Assembly (NCBI GenBank): GCA_029204225.1
Contig: CM055106.1
Span: 12,947,193-13,011,192 of the forward strand
Reading direction: 5' to 3'
From: Diphasiastrum complanatum
Lineage: Eukaryota > Streptophyta > Lycopodiopsida > Lycopodiales > Lycopodiaceae
Length of the DNA: 64,000 nucleotides
In this document: positions 1 to 10,849 of the stretch, one piece after another
Layout of the letters: each line of letters starts with the position of its first letter
How positions within the stretch are numbered: the first letter of the stretch is position 1
Program-made: the position numbers and the translations under genes
Notes under the pieces: model-generated
The model's input: the letters and a program-made list of their open reading frames with translations, nothing else
Databases searched by the model: none
What the model was told of the DNA's origin: nothing

Positions 1-264
1 CTCATGCTTTCTTTGGATTTTGCTAATTGTTGGATTTGATCATTATTGGGATTGCTATTTCTTATGTTTTTTGTGAGAGAGAAAGGGAGAGAGAGAAGAG
101 TAAGTTTCTATCACTGTTGTGGATTTAGGGTTAATGGAAGTAGGGTTAATGGATGTAGTGTTAATGCTTAGTGTTAATGAATGTTAGTGTTAGATCCTCC
201 ATTCATGTTGAAATCTGAACTATACTATCGCTCTCATGGGAACGAAACCGCGACGCGCTAAACA
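1..264 (+). mobile_element. 3' part of a Ty3/gypsy-type LTR cut by the window edge
   Basis: This stretch repeats 56572-56814 in the same orientation and 24022-24264 in the opposite orientation. In the 56 kb copy it is the last part of an LTR that begins TGTTGG at 56145, so it is read here as an LTR 3' end finishing in ACA near 264. It contains a purine-rich GA stretch (about 78-100) and a row of GTTAATG-like words (about 130-190). The bases after 264 do not match the sequence following the other two copies, so this is a separate insertion. Identity as an LTR is inferred from the 56 kb copy. Confidence 0.7.
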
Positions 265-276
265 ATTCTACTTTCA

Positions 277-415
277 GTAATCGACTCTATGGTCAACGCT
301 AGCAGCGTCGACCATAGAGTCGATTACCAAAACTTAGTAGACGCTAGCATCGACCATAGCATCTACTAAGTTCTGGTAATCGACGCTATGGTCGAGCATC
401 GACCATAGAGTCAGC
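277..415. repeat. Cluster of perfect inverted repeats (stem-loops)
   Basis: An 18-base arm at 277-294 (GTAATCGACTCTATGGTC) has its exact reverse complement at 310-327, with a 15-base loop. A second dyad, AACTTAGTAGA (331-341) with its complement at 362-372, follows directly. The word GACCATAG or its complement then recurs near 353, 386 and 401. The words are shared between hairpins, so the cluster looks like repeated folding of one motif. No coding potential is seen. Its function is unknown. Confidence 0.75.
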
Positions 416-419
416 CAAA

Positions 420-1030
420 AAATTGCAAAAAAAATTCTCTGCAATTCTTACCGTGATGGTAGAAATTATGGAAAAATTTTGCAATTTTGTCCGCAATTTT
501 ATTCACAATTTTCCGTAATTTTCTCCTCAATTTTCTCCGCAATTTGCAACAATTTTTGCAATTTATGCCATGTCTAAAAATTGCGGAATTTTTTTTCGCA
601 GTTTTGTCTACAATTCCTACCACAATGGGAGAAATTGCGAAAAACTTTTTGCAATTTTTTCTGCAATTTCAGCCGCGGAAAGTTTTCCGCAAATTTTGCC
701 ATGGCCTAAAAATTGCAAAAAAAAAATTCCGCAATTTTGTCTGCAATTTCTACCACAATGGGAAAAATTGCGGAAAACTTTCTGCAGTTTTTTTTGGAAT
801 TCTGTCACGGAAACGTTTTTCGCAATTTTTGCCATGGTCTAAAAATTGCAAAAATTTGTTTTCACAATTTTGTCTGCAATTTTTACCACGATGGAACAAA
901 TTGCGAAAAATTTTATACAATGTTTTCTGCAATTTCTGTCGCGAAAACATTTTTCGCAATTTTGGCCACGACCAAAAAAATGCGAAAAATCTTTTCCACA
1001 CTTTTTTTCGCAATTTTTGCCACATTTTCT
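420..1030. repeat. Tandem satellite of about 131 bp, TTGCAATTTT-rich
   Basis: A landmark word GCCATG-TCTAAAAATTGC starts near 568, 698 and 831, and a degenerate form lies near 963, giving a period of about 130-133 bases and roughly 4.5 copies. Within each unit the words TTGCAATTTT and its complement alternate, so every unit can also fold on itself. Long open frames cross the array on both strands only because stop codons are rare in the repeated word. They are not treated as genes. Confidence 0.8.
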
Positions 1031-1038
1031 TGTAGTGA

Positions 1039-1375
1039 TAGTCCTTGGCCGTCAGCCCTTACTCCTTAGATCTTGGCACTTAGCCCTTACGCGCCATTGG
1101 TCTTTAAAGTTTGGTCCTTATCCCTTGCCACTTGGTCCTCAACCATTGGACTATAGTCCTTGGCAGTTAGCCCTTACGTGCCATTGGTCCTTAAAGTTTG
1201 GCCCTTACCCCTTGCCACATGGTCCTCAACCATTGGAATATAGTCCTTGGTCGTTAGCCCTTACTCCTTAGATCTTGGCAGTTAGCCCTTACCCGCCATT
1301 GGTCCTTAAAGTTTGGCCCTTACCCCTTGCCACTTGGTCTCTAGCCATTGGACTATAGTCCTTGGCCGTTAGCCC
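1039..1375. repeat. Higher-order tandem repeat (115 + 87 + 115 bp spacing)
   Basis: The phrase TAGTCCTTGG recurs at 1039, 1154, 1241 and 1356. Between these lie shorter words such as GCCCTTACCCCTTGCCAC and CCATTGGTCCTTAAAG. The alternating 115/87 spacing suggests a composite unit with one internal block present or absent. The array abuts the 131-bp satellite with no unique sequence between them, but shares no obvious word with it. Confidence 0.75.
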
Positions 1376-1379
1376 TTTA

Positions 1380-2110
1380 GGGTTTTATTTTAATATTTTA
1401 GTAAATAATTAATTTATTAAATTTTTATGATTTATTAATAGATATATTTGAGTTTTTTGATGATTTGTTAATAGTTATATGATTATTTTTATTGATATAT
1501 TTTTCTAGTTATTTTATAATTATTTTGATTATATTCAATTTTTTTTGTATTAGTAAAGTTATTTTATATTTTAAATTTTATTCACTTTTTTGAATATTTA
1601 ATTTATTAATGTTATGATAATGTAATACTATTTGTATATTCTTTTAGTTTCTTTCAATTTGTTTATTCTTTTATTTACTTTTGGATTTTATAAATTTATG
1701 ATTTTGTTAAGTAGACGTTTAGTGTTATTCATCATTTAATTTTACTAATTTTCAGTTTTCTGTTTCTAAAAATTATTTATGTCTTTATGTTTTGTGTGCA
1801 ATTTCTAATTATATATGCCTTTCAAAAAACAAGGAGAGGAGAGCACAAGAAAAAGACAACAATTATCCCATAAGTATTTCTAGAAGCATGACAGAACTCA
1901 TGAGTATATATAGATTCTAAAATCGTCCATTTCCAAGAATTGTGGCTCTTTACCACAATTACAACAAGCCAAAAAAGCCAAAATCAATTACATTTGTTTT
2001 TTTATGCCACGTTGACACGTGGCAGTTCATAAATCCCATAAGCAAATGAACATCTATCCACAAAGATAGATAAACTCCCTCCCCATCTTGATAGGTAACA
2101 TGATTGAGAA
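1380..2110. other. AT-rich stretch with no recognisable gene
   Basis: This stretch is strongly AT-rich up to about 1800, with runs of TTTATT and no long open frame. From 1800 to 2110 the composition is more mixed, but I see no domain, LTR end or RNA gene. Confidence 0.6.
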
Positions 2111-2114
2111 ACCG

Positions 2115-2602
2115 TAAGGTCCTCTGCGACCCTTTGCGATCTCTGCGGTCCTCCCGTCCCTAATGCGGTCCCTCTGTGGTCCTCTGCGGTCGTCCCGCTG
2201 CGGCGGAAGGTTCACTTCGAATTCTTTTTAGCCAAAAAAATGGAGCACTCTAAATTGTTTTTAAACCAAAAATTAATGAGAACTTCCCGCCACGGCGGGA
2301 GGACCGCAGAGGACCACAGAGGAACCGCATTAGGGGGGGGGGGGGGGGGAAGGACCGCAGAGGAACCGATTAGGGACAACATAGGGACCGCAGAGGATCG
2401 TAGAGAGTCGCATAGGACCTTAGAGGAACCTCTGAGGATCGCAGAGGGATCACGATAGGGACCGCAGAGGATCGCGGAAGTCAGAACCTCCCGCCGTGGC
2501 GGGAGGACCGCAAAGGTCGCAGAGGACTCCGGAGGAACCTCAGAGGATCGCAAAGGGACCGTAGAGGACCGCGGAAGGCAGAACTTCCTACCGTGGCGGG
2601 AG
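2115..2602. repeat. GC-rich foldback minisatellite with a G17 tract
   Basis: The word GGTCCTCTGCGG fills 2118-2210. Its complement GACCGCAGAGGA fills 2300-2600, so the two halves form an inverted array around an AT-rich spacer (2211-2280). A near-palindromic CCCGCC-rGGCGGG module occurs three times on the right (2280-2302, 2487-2506, 2581-2602) and once inverted on the left (near 2190-2212). A run of 17 G residues lies at 2333-2349. The array ends exactly where a copia LTR begins at 2603. It contrasts sharply in base composition with its AT-rich surroundings. Confidence 0.8.
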
Positions 2603-2760
2603 TGTTGGATTTACTCCTCCTACACTCCTAAATCCCAATTTTAATCTGCCTCCATTCATGCTGCATCCCAAAAATTCGTTCACCTTGGCGACAATAGCAC
2701 ACAAGCTATTAAAGGTGAAGGAACTGTAAGATTATGCTTTGCAAATGATCAATCTAAGCT
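2603..2760 (+). mobile_element. Short remnant of copia element B family, plus orientation
   Basis: 2603-2668 begins TGTTGGATTTA and matches the start of the LTR of copia B at 38939. 2678-2760 matches 46675-46760 of the same element in direct orientation, and translates to a fragment with VHLGDNSTQAIKGEGT, typical of the region after the copia protease. Everything between LTR start and this fragment is missing. The left duplicated arm starts immediately after, in the opposite orientation. Confidence 0.7.
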
Positions 2761-5593
2761 ACTTCTCTTGACAAATGAAAGTAGATTGAGAAGATCTAAT
2801 GACTTCTATTCCCAAAATGTAATGCAAATTACCAAGATCATGCACCTCAAACTCCTTAAGAGCATTCTTGATATCCTCCACATCTTGATTGTCTCCACCA
2901 CTCAAGATGATATCATCCACATAGATTAGCAAGATAATAACATCATTTCCAGCAAACCTATAATAAAGTGAATGATCATACTCACTCATAACAAAGCCTT
3001 GAGAGAGTAAAAAAGTGTTAAGCTTAGCATACCAACTCCTTGGTGCTTGCTTAAGGCCATACAAACTCTTTTGTAGAAGACACACATGATTTGGCTTTGT
3101 TGATGAAATGTAGCTCTCTAGTTGCTCCATGTACACTTCCTCCTCAAGATCACCATTCAAGAATGCTTTTGAAATGTCCATTTGCCATAGATCTCATCCA
3201 TAAAGTGTAGCAAGTGAAATGATGACTCGAATGCTTACCATCTTTGCCACGGGTGCAAAGGTGTCATCATAGTCAATCCCTTGTTGCTGAGCATATCCTT
3301 TTGCCACTAACTTTGCTTTGTACTTGTTGATAGATCCATCTTGGTTTGTCTTCACCTTGAAGATCCATTTGCATCCAATAGCTTTCTTGTCCTTAGGCAA
3401 CTCCACCAATCTCGATGTTCCATTCTTCATAAGAGCTTGATACTCAAGATCCATTGCTTGGATCCACTCCTCTTCTTTTCTTGCTTGATCTACACTTGTA
3501 GGCTCATCCAAAGAGGTTAGGAAAGCAACATAATTTTCAGAAATTACTTGCTTACCTTTTTGATCATATGTGAGCCTTGAAGGTACTTGTCTTTCTCTTG
3601 ATGTTCTCCTTGGCTTTTGACTTGATGAAGATCCATCATCATCACCATCCAAAGTAGGATCCTTCTCATCAACATCAAGAATGTTAGATCCATCCACTCT
3701 ATCATCAATCATGCTTGAAGACACTTTTGGAATGTTCTCCTCATAAAAAATGACATCTCTACCAACAATCACTTTGTTAGTAGAAGGAATGTAAACCTTG
3801 TAGGCTTTACTCACCTCACTATATTCAACAAAAAATACTCTTCTTGAAGATGGATCCTCCTTGGTCCTATCACCAAGAGTAATGTCGACATAACATGTGC
3901 ATCCAAAGTTTCTTAGAAAGTTGATACTCGGCCTCCTGTTGAATAGCATCTCAAAAGGTGTCCTCCCATCCAAAATAGCACTCGGCCACCTATTGCACAA
4001 GAAATTGGCACACGACAAAGCTTGATCCCAAAATGGTTTGTCAAGATCAGCACTTAACATCATAGCTTTATCACTTTCGCATAAAGTCCTATTCTTTCTT
4101 TCAGCCACTCCATTTTGTTGTGGGGTCCTTGATGTTGTATACTCCCTCTTGATCCCATGCTCCTCAGAAAAGGCCTTGAATTTGTTAGATATGTACTCAC
4201 CACCATTGTCACCTCTCAAGCACTTGATCTTTGTGGAAAATTGGTTCTCCCTTGCATTCTTGAACTTGACAAAGACATCATACACTTCATCCTTGCTCTT
4301 TAGTAGATAGATCGAACAAAATCTACTAAAATCATCAATGAATGTTACAGACATTTTAGCTCCACTATTGCTAATTGTAGTAAATCCATGAATATTTGAA
4401 TGTACAAGTTGAAAAGGCTTTTTAGACATAGAAATAGATCTAGTATAAGGTAGTCTATGTGACTTAGACAAAGCGCAAGACTCACAAACATGCTTGGCAT
4501 TACTTAAGGAACTTGGAAGACCAATCACAACCTTCTTCCTTGCCATTACCTCCAATGACTTGAAGTTGAGGTGTCCCATCCTTTTGTGCCAAACCTCTTG
4601 AATAGAAATTTGCTCCTTTGCAACACATCCAACTTGGTTAGCAATAACACAAGCATCTAGCTTGAACAACTTCCCTTGCCTTTTACCTTTTCCAATCAAG
4701 ACATCCTTCCTTTTGATCAAACAAGCATCTCCATCAGACTCCACCTTGAGGCCTTTACTTAGCATTTGGCTCACACTAAGCAAGTTCTTGGTAATAGATG
4801 GAATAAACAAGACATCCTCCAAATGAACATTCCTATTTGTAGAGAGAGAAATAGGAATTGTGCCAATCCCTTTGATTGCACACTCACCATCATTGGCCGT
4901 GTAGATCACCCTCTTGTCATCTCCATATGCCAACAAAGAAGTGAAGTACTCTTTGTGAAAGGTCATGTGTGAACTTGCTCCACTATCAATCCACCAAGGA
5001 TCTAGATCTCCATCATAATTAGCAAGCATACATGAAGACATCACAAAAGCATCATCATTTGCATCTTGAATATCCAAACCATCCTCATCAAGAGTAAGAT
5101 TACCTTGCTTGTCTCCTTGATCTCCCTTCTTCTTGTAGCACTCACTTGCAAAGTGTCCTTTGATGTCACAATAGAAGCATTTGAGCTTTGATCTATCCTT
5201 CTTTTTGCCACTTGAAGAAGCATCCACTTGATCTTGCCCTTTAGACCACTTACTTTTGGTTTTGACCTTGAATTTGCCCTTTGTGAACATAGCATCGTCT
5301 TGAAGTGTTGATGTATATCCACCTCTTGCTTGAAGCCTATATTCCTTATTGATCAAGATCTCTTGAAAATCCATCAAACTTGGCAAAGTCTTTTGAATAG
5401 AAATATTTTGAACAATGTTAGCATGAGCATCCAACAAGCCATTAAGAATCACTTGAATAAGCTCTCCTTCCTTAATGCTTTCATCTATGCAAGCTAACTC
5501 ATCATTCAATGCTTTCATTCTCAAAACAAAAGTACTTGGACTTTCTTCATCCCTTTGCATACAAGAAAAGATTTGCCTTTTTAGAGTCAACAC
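2759..5593 (-). pseudogene. Copia A gag-pol polyprotein, left copy
   Basis: A 799-codon frame (5593-3194) continues in the same frame after a single TGA to 2759. Order of domains: UBN2-like gag; zinc knuckle CFYCDIKGHFASEC; protease WWIDSGASSHMT; GAG-pre-integrase with HKRMGHL and CESCALSKSH; integrase core with the DDE residues in IDDFSR, RGDNGGEY and NGVAERK; reverse transcriptase with FKVKTNQDG, ISKAFLNGDL and YVDD. The TGA stands where copia RT normally has Trp (LYG-W-DLWQMDI) and is also present in the right copy. The 5' part of gag upstream of 5593 is interrupted. This copy encodes more continuous protein than the right one but lacks the end of RT and RNase H, so it cannot transpose by itself. 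Confidence 0.9.
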
Positions 5594-6502
5594 TCTAGAA
5601 GTAGACTTGGATTCATAAAGCTTCTTTAATGAATTCTAAGCTTCCAAAGACGATGTGCACTTACCAACTTCCTTGAGAAGTTCATTGGTAACATTCATGT
5701 TTATCAGGTGTAGAGCCTTCTTAGCCCTCTTGTCATACCTCAATTTGATCTTGTTGTGTTGCTGATCTCTCCTCCAAACCTACAATGATATCCAAAACAT
5801 CATTCATTTCAAGAGTAATTCCATCCTCCCTTTCCACAATGAATAGTTACTTGAGGTGAGCCTATCATTGGCTTCCAACATGACTCAAATTGAGGTTGCC
5901 ATGTAACAATGACTTGATCTTCTCTTTCAACCTCTTTCAATGCGCAAAGCACTCCTTTGAAGAACAACAAATGATTTCAAAAGAAATCACCAAGATTTGA
6001 AACTATCTCACAAATTCTCTTCTAGCACTTATCCAAGCAAATCAACACATAGAATCATGGAATCTTGATCAACCTATCATCTATCCTCAATCCAATGACT
6101 TTTGTCACTTCCTAAGATTGAAACACTCTCAAATGAAGTCCAGCAACCTCACTATCTAGAGATCCAATCAAAATTAGGGTTTTGACAAAATCACAAATAA
6201 TTGACTATTCCAAATCTACATGCAAATGTTGAAAATTTGATATGCAATCTATAAGACACCACTTAGGCTGATCCAATGATCCAAAAATTGGCCAAATCCA
6301 GTATGTGAATTCAAAAATTGGAATTGATCAAGTATATTGACCTATATAGTATTTTGATCTACAAAAGATCCAATCTACAAAAGCAAAAAATTTGATTTTG
6401 GTGTAGAATCCTCTCTAGCATGCTCTAGACTTGATATCTTCACCAAATCATTGATAGAGCTGATTTCCTTCTTCATAACCTAAAACACAAGCTTTGATAC
6501 CA

Positions 6503-7143
6503 TGTGAAAGATTGCAGATCATTATAATCCAATCTACTTGAATGATCTTTGGTTAGAAAGAGAAATACACTACCAATCTCACCAATGTAGAAAAATTAGC
6601 ATCTACACACAAAATGAGATGCAAACACCTATACAACTTGATCAAACTTTAATGAAATGAAAAAGTACTGTTCTTGTCAATACAAAACCAGAAAGCTACT
6701 ATATTTCACACGTGTGGATCCAAAAATAATAGATATAGATCATTTTACACATAGATTTGCAAGCAATTACCAAGATAGTACACCAATGCCGGGATAGTAG
6801 AACCCAAGAGAACCATGTATAAGCATGAAATGAGAAGATAGCTCTCTCCACGAGTTACATCCTTTTATAGCAGGTTCAAACCCTATTTGGCCACTCGACT
6901 TTTCCACCAAAATGCTAACCCTACTAATTTTGTGTCTAGATTCAATGTATCCAATTATTGAAATTTGAATCTACTCAAACTCGCATTCTAACTCTCCCAC
7001 ACTTTCAAAAAGTGTTTATTCAAATGAAATTTAGACTGATGAACTTTGAAAAGTCAACCTCTAAGTCTAAAATAAGTTTTGGCCTCGATATGTCATATAT
7101 GGAAATATAGCAAAATGTGATGAAACTAGTTGAATATTTCACA
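6503..7143 (-). repeat. LTR of copia A, left copy
   Basis: The LTR is 641 bases with terminal TGTGAAA and TTTCACA. A TATA-like word occurs near 6870 on the minus strand (corresponding to ATAAAAGGATG). The palindrome CACACGTGTG lies at 6707-6716. It matches the right-arm 5' LTR (40164-40817). Confidence 0.85.
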
Positions 7144-7148
7144 CTTAG

Positions 7149-8496
7149 CCATTTACATGGTTCTCATCTTAAATTTCCACAGATGGTAATTAGCTCCATC
7201 AAGCTTGACTGGCTTTCCCTTGGGAATCCATGTGAAAGATTAGTCTAGGTGATAGGAGTAACTATCAGTGACTTAAGTATAAAAATCTGGTGCTAATTTA
7301 CAAAACAAGAAGACAATTACTCTATCGGCTAGTAGAGTCTTGTTTCTTTGGAAGCTTATCAGGCTATAGAAATAGCTCTGAAATAAAACCTCTTAAAGAA
7401 TCAGATAGGTTCTCATATATTAGGCTCTGATATCATACTGGAAAGAGGTGTGAAAGATAGGTCAAACTTGAAAAGAAACGAACTCGAATGAAAAATATTC
7501 GAACGACAAGAATTAGAGCTTATCGTGCGCAGCGGAATAAGCTCTCTTTCTCTTTCTTCATGCATGACTACGCCTATCAATTTCCAACAAAACAATAGTG
7601 ATAGAAATCACGTTTGATCTTATAGTAACTAACTTTAAAATCATTAGTACTACAGTGATTACGTAGCCAAACATTAAGCATCGAAACATCAGACAAATAA
7701 TTTGTCGCGAAGAACTACAGAAATGCATACATTCTGAGATGAAGCTAAATGCAGAACCAAACAGAGCTGTAATCAGATTAAGTATAACGAAATACCAGAC
7801 AATAATGCAAGTGAGCACAAAACAATAGCGGACGTAACCGAATGCTTCACAAAGCTAATCACAATCTGTAAAGGTTATGAACCTATTGCTGACAATCTAT
7901 CTGAAAGAAAGAATCAATGCGCGAAGGCATCTACAATGTTTGTCTTTGAATTACAAATCATGCTTCTTCTATCTTCTGTATGTGAATACTGAGATGGTAT
8001 TTACTATATACATAAATTTTACAAGTGTGCAGATGAAAAGGTACAAAAGTGGTTGTGCTATCTGTGGGAGATCGTGGGTGGCTGTTGTTGTTGTCAAATC
8101 TAATTTCACAATGCATAGAACTAGCGTGAGGAGGCTGCGACATCGAGCTTTGCTAAAATTCATGCTGGTGAAAATGCGAAAATTGTGACACTCCATCCAA
8201 TGCCTTAGAAAATGATTTGCAAGGTACCTTTGCCTTTCTATAAGGGCACCTTCGGCTATTGTAGGGCACCTTCGGCATTTGGTCTTCGCAAAAATGTGAA
8301 GGTGGAACTTTGTCGCATTTTTCGCCTGTCTTATTTCACGTGTAAATATGTAGACTGTGGTGACTGTCAAGTTTTTTGCCTGTCTGATTTTACATGTAAA
8401 TATGCAGACTGTGCGACAACACAAGTAGAAATACAGGAACATGAATGGAAGCAGATTAACATAGGATTTAGAAGAGTAGAGAAGATAAATCCAACA
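7149..8496 (-). mobile_element. Ty1/copia element B, left copy: LTR and start of gag
   Basis: The LTR is 7436-8496 (1,061 bases; CCAACA at 8491-8496 is the complement of its TGTTGG start). It is followed on the minus strand by a primer site TGATATCAGAGCC (about 7423-7435). The leader and a gag start reading MDKLDGANYHLW-like lie at about 7160-7220 before the copia A insertion at 7143. The left leader contains about 130 bases that are missing in the right copy (around 40066). LTR ends and primer site identify the element. No intact coding frame remains. Confidence 0.85.
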
Positions 8497-10760
8497 ACTT
8501 TGAGTGTTTGGCATACTCTAATCCTCCCCAAACTGTTAGCAGATTGTCGAGGATTAGCCTGTCTTTAATGAAGCCTAATTGTTTTTCGTGGATCAACAAA
8601 GTCATTAGAGGTTGGAGCCTATTACTGATTGCCTTTGCAATTATCTTGTATGCCACTGAGAGCAAAGAGATGGGTCTCAAGTCACCTATTTAGATTCTTG
8701 ATGGCTTTTTGGGAATGAGGTTCACCATTGAGCGAGACATCGTTCCATGAGTACTTCCATCTTGCCAGACTTCTTTGGAGAGCTCTACAAAATCCCTTTC
8801 AATAATGTCCCAGATTTCGTGATAGAATTATGCTAGGAGCCCATCTTCACCTAGAGATTTTCCAGTTCCCATGGCTCTTGCAGCCCTTCTGAGTTCTGTG
8901 GCTGAAAGTGGGGCGTCTAGCTTGGCAGTAGTCCAATTTTGTGGAAGTTTGTGAAAAAACTTGTTGGTGTAGATGCTCGGCTGTCCCACGAACTCTTGGC
9001 CGAACTTGAAGAGAGTCCTAGGGTTCTTTCCTTTTAGTGTCGATATTAGGTGCATAAATGGAAGCAAGTAGCAAATTGATACCATTGTAAGAGATTTCTA
9101 CCCATGTAACTCTGCCATTGTTGATGGAAACTTGCTTGATCACTTTGGCTTCTGGGCTGATTAACAAGAAGGCATATCTGTCACATGTGTTTGCTCAAGG
9201 ACCAATAAGTTGAAATTCTTTGCCTAAATAATGAGAGATGTGTCGCAGCTAGAACTCATTCACATTACCTTCTTGAATAGCGATAAATGAAGGTTTTTGG
9301 TTTAGACCATCCACAAATTTTTTGATAGATATTTTTCTAGAGGGATCTCCTAGTCCTCTAACATTCCAACTAACACTTGTAAATGGGCGTGGCTGAACTC
9401 TGTGAGAAGAAGCCTCCCGTAAACTTGTTCGAAATGGGAGTTGGTGGAAGACCTTGGCAGCTTCAGTAATAGGAACTCCCTGTCTTTTATGAGCACTTTG
9501 TTGGTTTCATGGAAACTGTGCTCATGTGTGAGTCCCCATTCTTGCCCAAGCATAGAATTTTTAAACATTATTTTGAAGGACAAAGTAGAACCCATATGAC
9601 GAGTCCCTACTCCTGGGCTCATCCATTTTGGTGTCTGCATCATCATCTCCCTCTGTCTTCTTGGTACCACTGGTGTATCCTGTATTGAGGGAATCTTGAG
9701 AGTTTCTTGAAGAACCAGATTGGGAGATATCTTTGCTCATACTGCTCATAAAGGAGCCTGCAGAATCTATTACACTCGAGGAGTGATTTGCTCTAATTCC
9801 TTTATTCAAAGAGGATGTGACACCATGTTTGGTGCCTTGACATAAAGACTCCCCTTGCTTAGAACAAGACAAATCTACTCGTTGGAATTCTTGTGGGTCA
9901 ATTTGCGAAGACCCTTTGAGGGGAGTTTGGAGTCCCGAGCTAGTAAAAATGGATTGGAACACTATCTTACCAGATTTGTTTGCCACTGGTTTTTCACCCG
10001 TCAAGGGGTCTTTCCATAAAACTTCTGCTGTCACTTCATGCTTATTGCCCTCTTTGTTTTTCTAGGCAATGATTGGTCTTGTGTTATTGTTACCTTTGCC
10101 ATATTTTGCAGGGTGGAAAAGTCCACCTTTTTTAATCATAACGTCTCCAAAATGCAATGAATTTTTCTTGCCTCGGTGTAATAGTCATAGTCCTTTGTTG
10201 TCGGATTCCTCACCCGCTCTTTGGATTTTTGTCTCTGATTCCACCGTTGGCTTTGGTGCTGGTTCAGACATGTCCTCTTTTTTTTTTATTTGAGCTTGTT
10301 GAGATGGTGTGTTCTTTGGGCAGTCCTTGATTAGGTGTCCTTTTTCTTGACACCTAAACCAGCACCCCGACAGGCCTTATATCACAATCGGAATTGCAAA
10401 TAACTTTGCCCCACTTCGAATTGTGACAGATTTTGGAATTGGCTTTTTGACATCCCACAAGATGTAGCCCTTGACATGTGGTGTGTAGGAACTAATTCCG
10501 AACTTGGGGACAATAAGTGGCTTGCCCAAAACAGCTAGCATTTTCAATATGTATTGTCGGCAAAACAAGGGGAGAAAAGGGAACTCCACCCAGACAGGCC
10601 TAGATTAGCTTCTGTTGGTTGTTGTCAAATCAACATCCCATGGTAGGAAATCACCGTGCAACCTAGAGCCATCTCAGGGGACATGGCCATGGCACGAATA
10701 GCGCCTTCGACTTCAAGCATTCCTTCAAGCTTGAATAGATAAAAAGTGAAAAGACTAGGG
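8497..10760 (-). mobile_element. L1-type LINE, left copy, with internal deletion
   Basis: On the minus strand the order is ORF1 remnants (10760-9561), endonuclease remnants (9370-9030), then RT remnants (9024-8497). The frame at 10589-10377 reads through a DUF4283-like end (FGISSYTPHVKGYILWDV). 10034-9561 is an open Ser/Gly-rich C-terminal segment of 157 codons. The RT part includes LRPISLLSVAYKIIAKAISN and LGFIKDR. About 0.88 kb present in the right copy (about 37545-38420), spanning the end of the endonuclease and the connector, is missing at about 9024. The copia B LTR interrupts RT at 8496. Confidence 0.85.
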
Positions 10761-10849
10761 TGAAGGGCGAGCGAAAGACTAGGATGAAGGGTGAGTGGGT
10801 GCTCAGGTTACTCGCCTTTATTATGAAACTGCTCGCAGAGAAATGCTCG

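Larger units (their letters stand above)
2759..7143 (-). mobile_element. Ty1/copia element A, left copy, truncated at its 3' end
   Basis: The 5' LTR is 6503-7143 on the minus strand (TGTGAAATATT at the outer end). It is followed by a primer site complementary to TGGTATCAAAGC (about 6491-6502). Target-site sequence CTTAG lies at 7144-7148, the complement of CTAAG beside the right copy. Gag and most of pol follow. The element stops at 2759, inside the reverse transcriptase just after the YVDD region, so RNase H and the 3' LTR are absent here. Confidence 0.9.

Noticed and set aside
487-1271. Open frames of up to 182 codons across 487-1271
   Set aside because: They run in several overlapping frames and on both strands through tandem repeats, with repetitive products and no domain.
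1360-1385. CCCTTTAGGGTT resembles plant telomere repeat
   Set aside because: Only a single TTTAGGG occurs, at the end of a CCCTTA-rich tandem array. No telomeric run is present.
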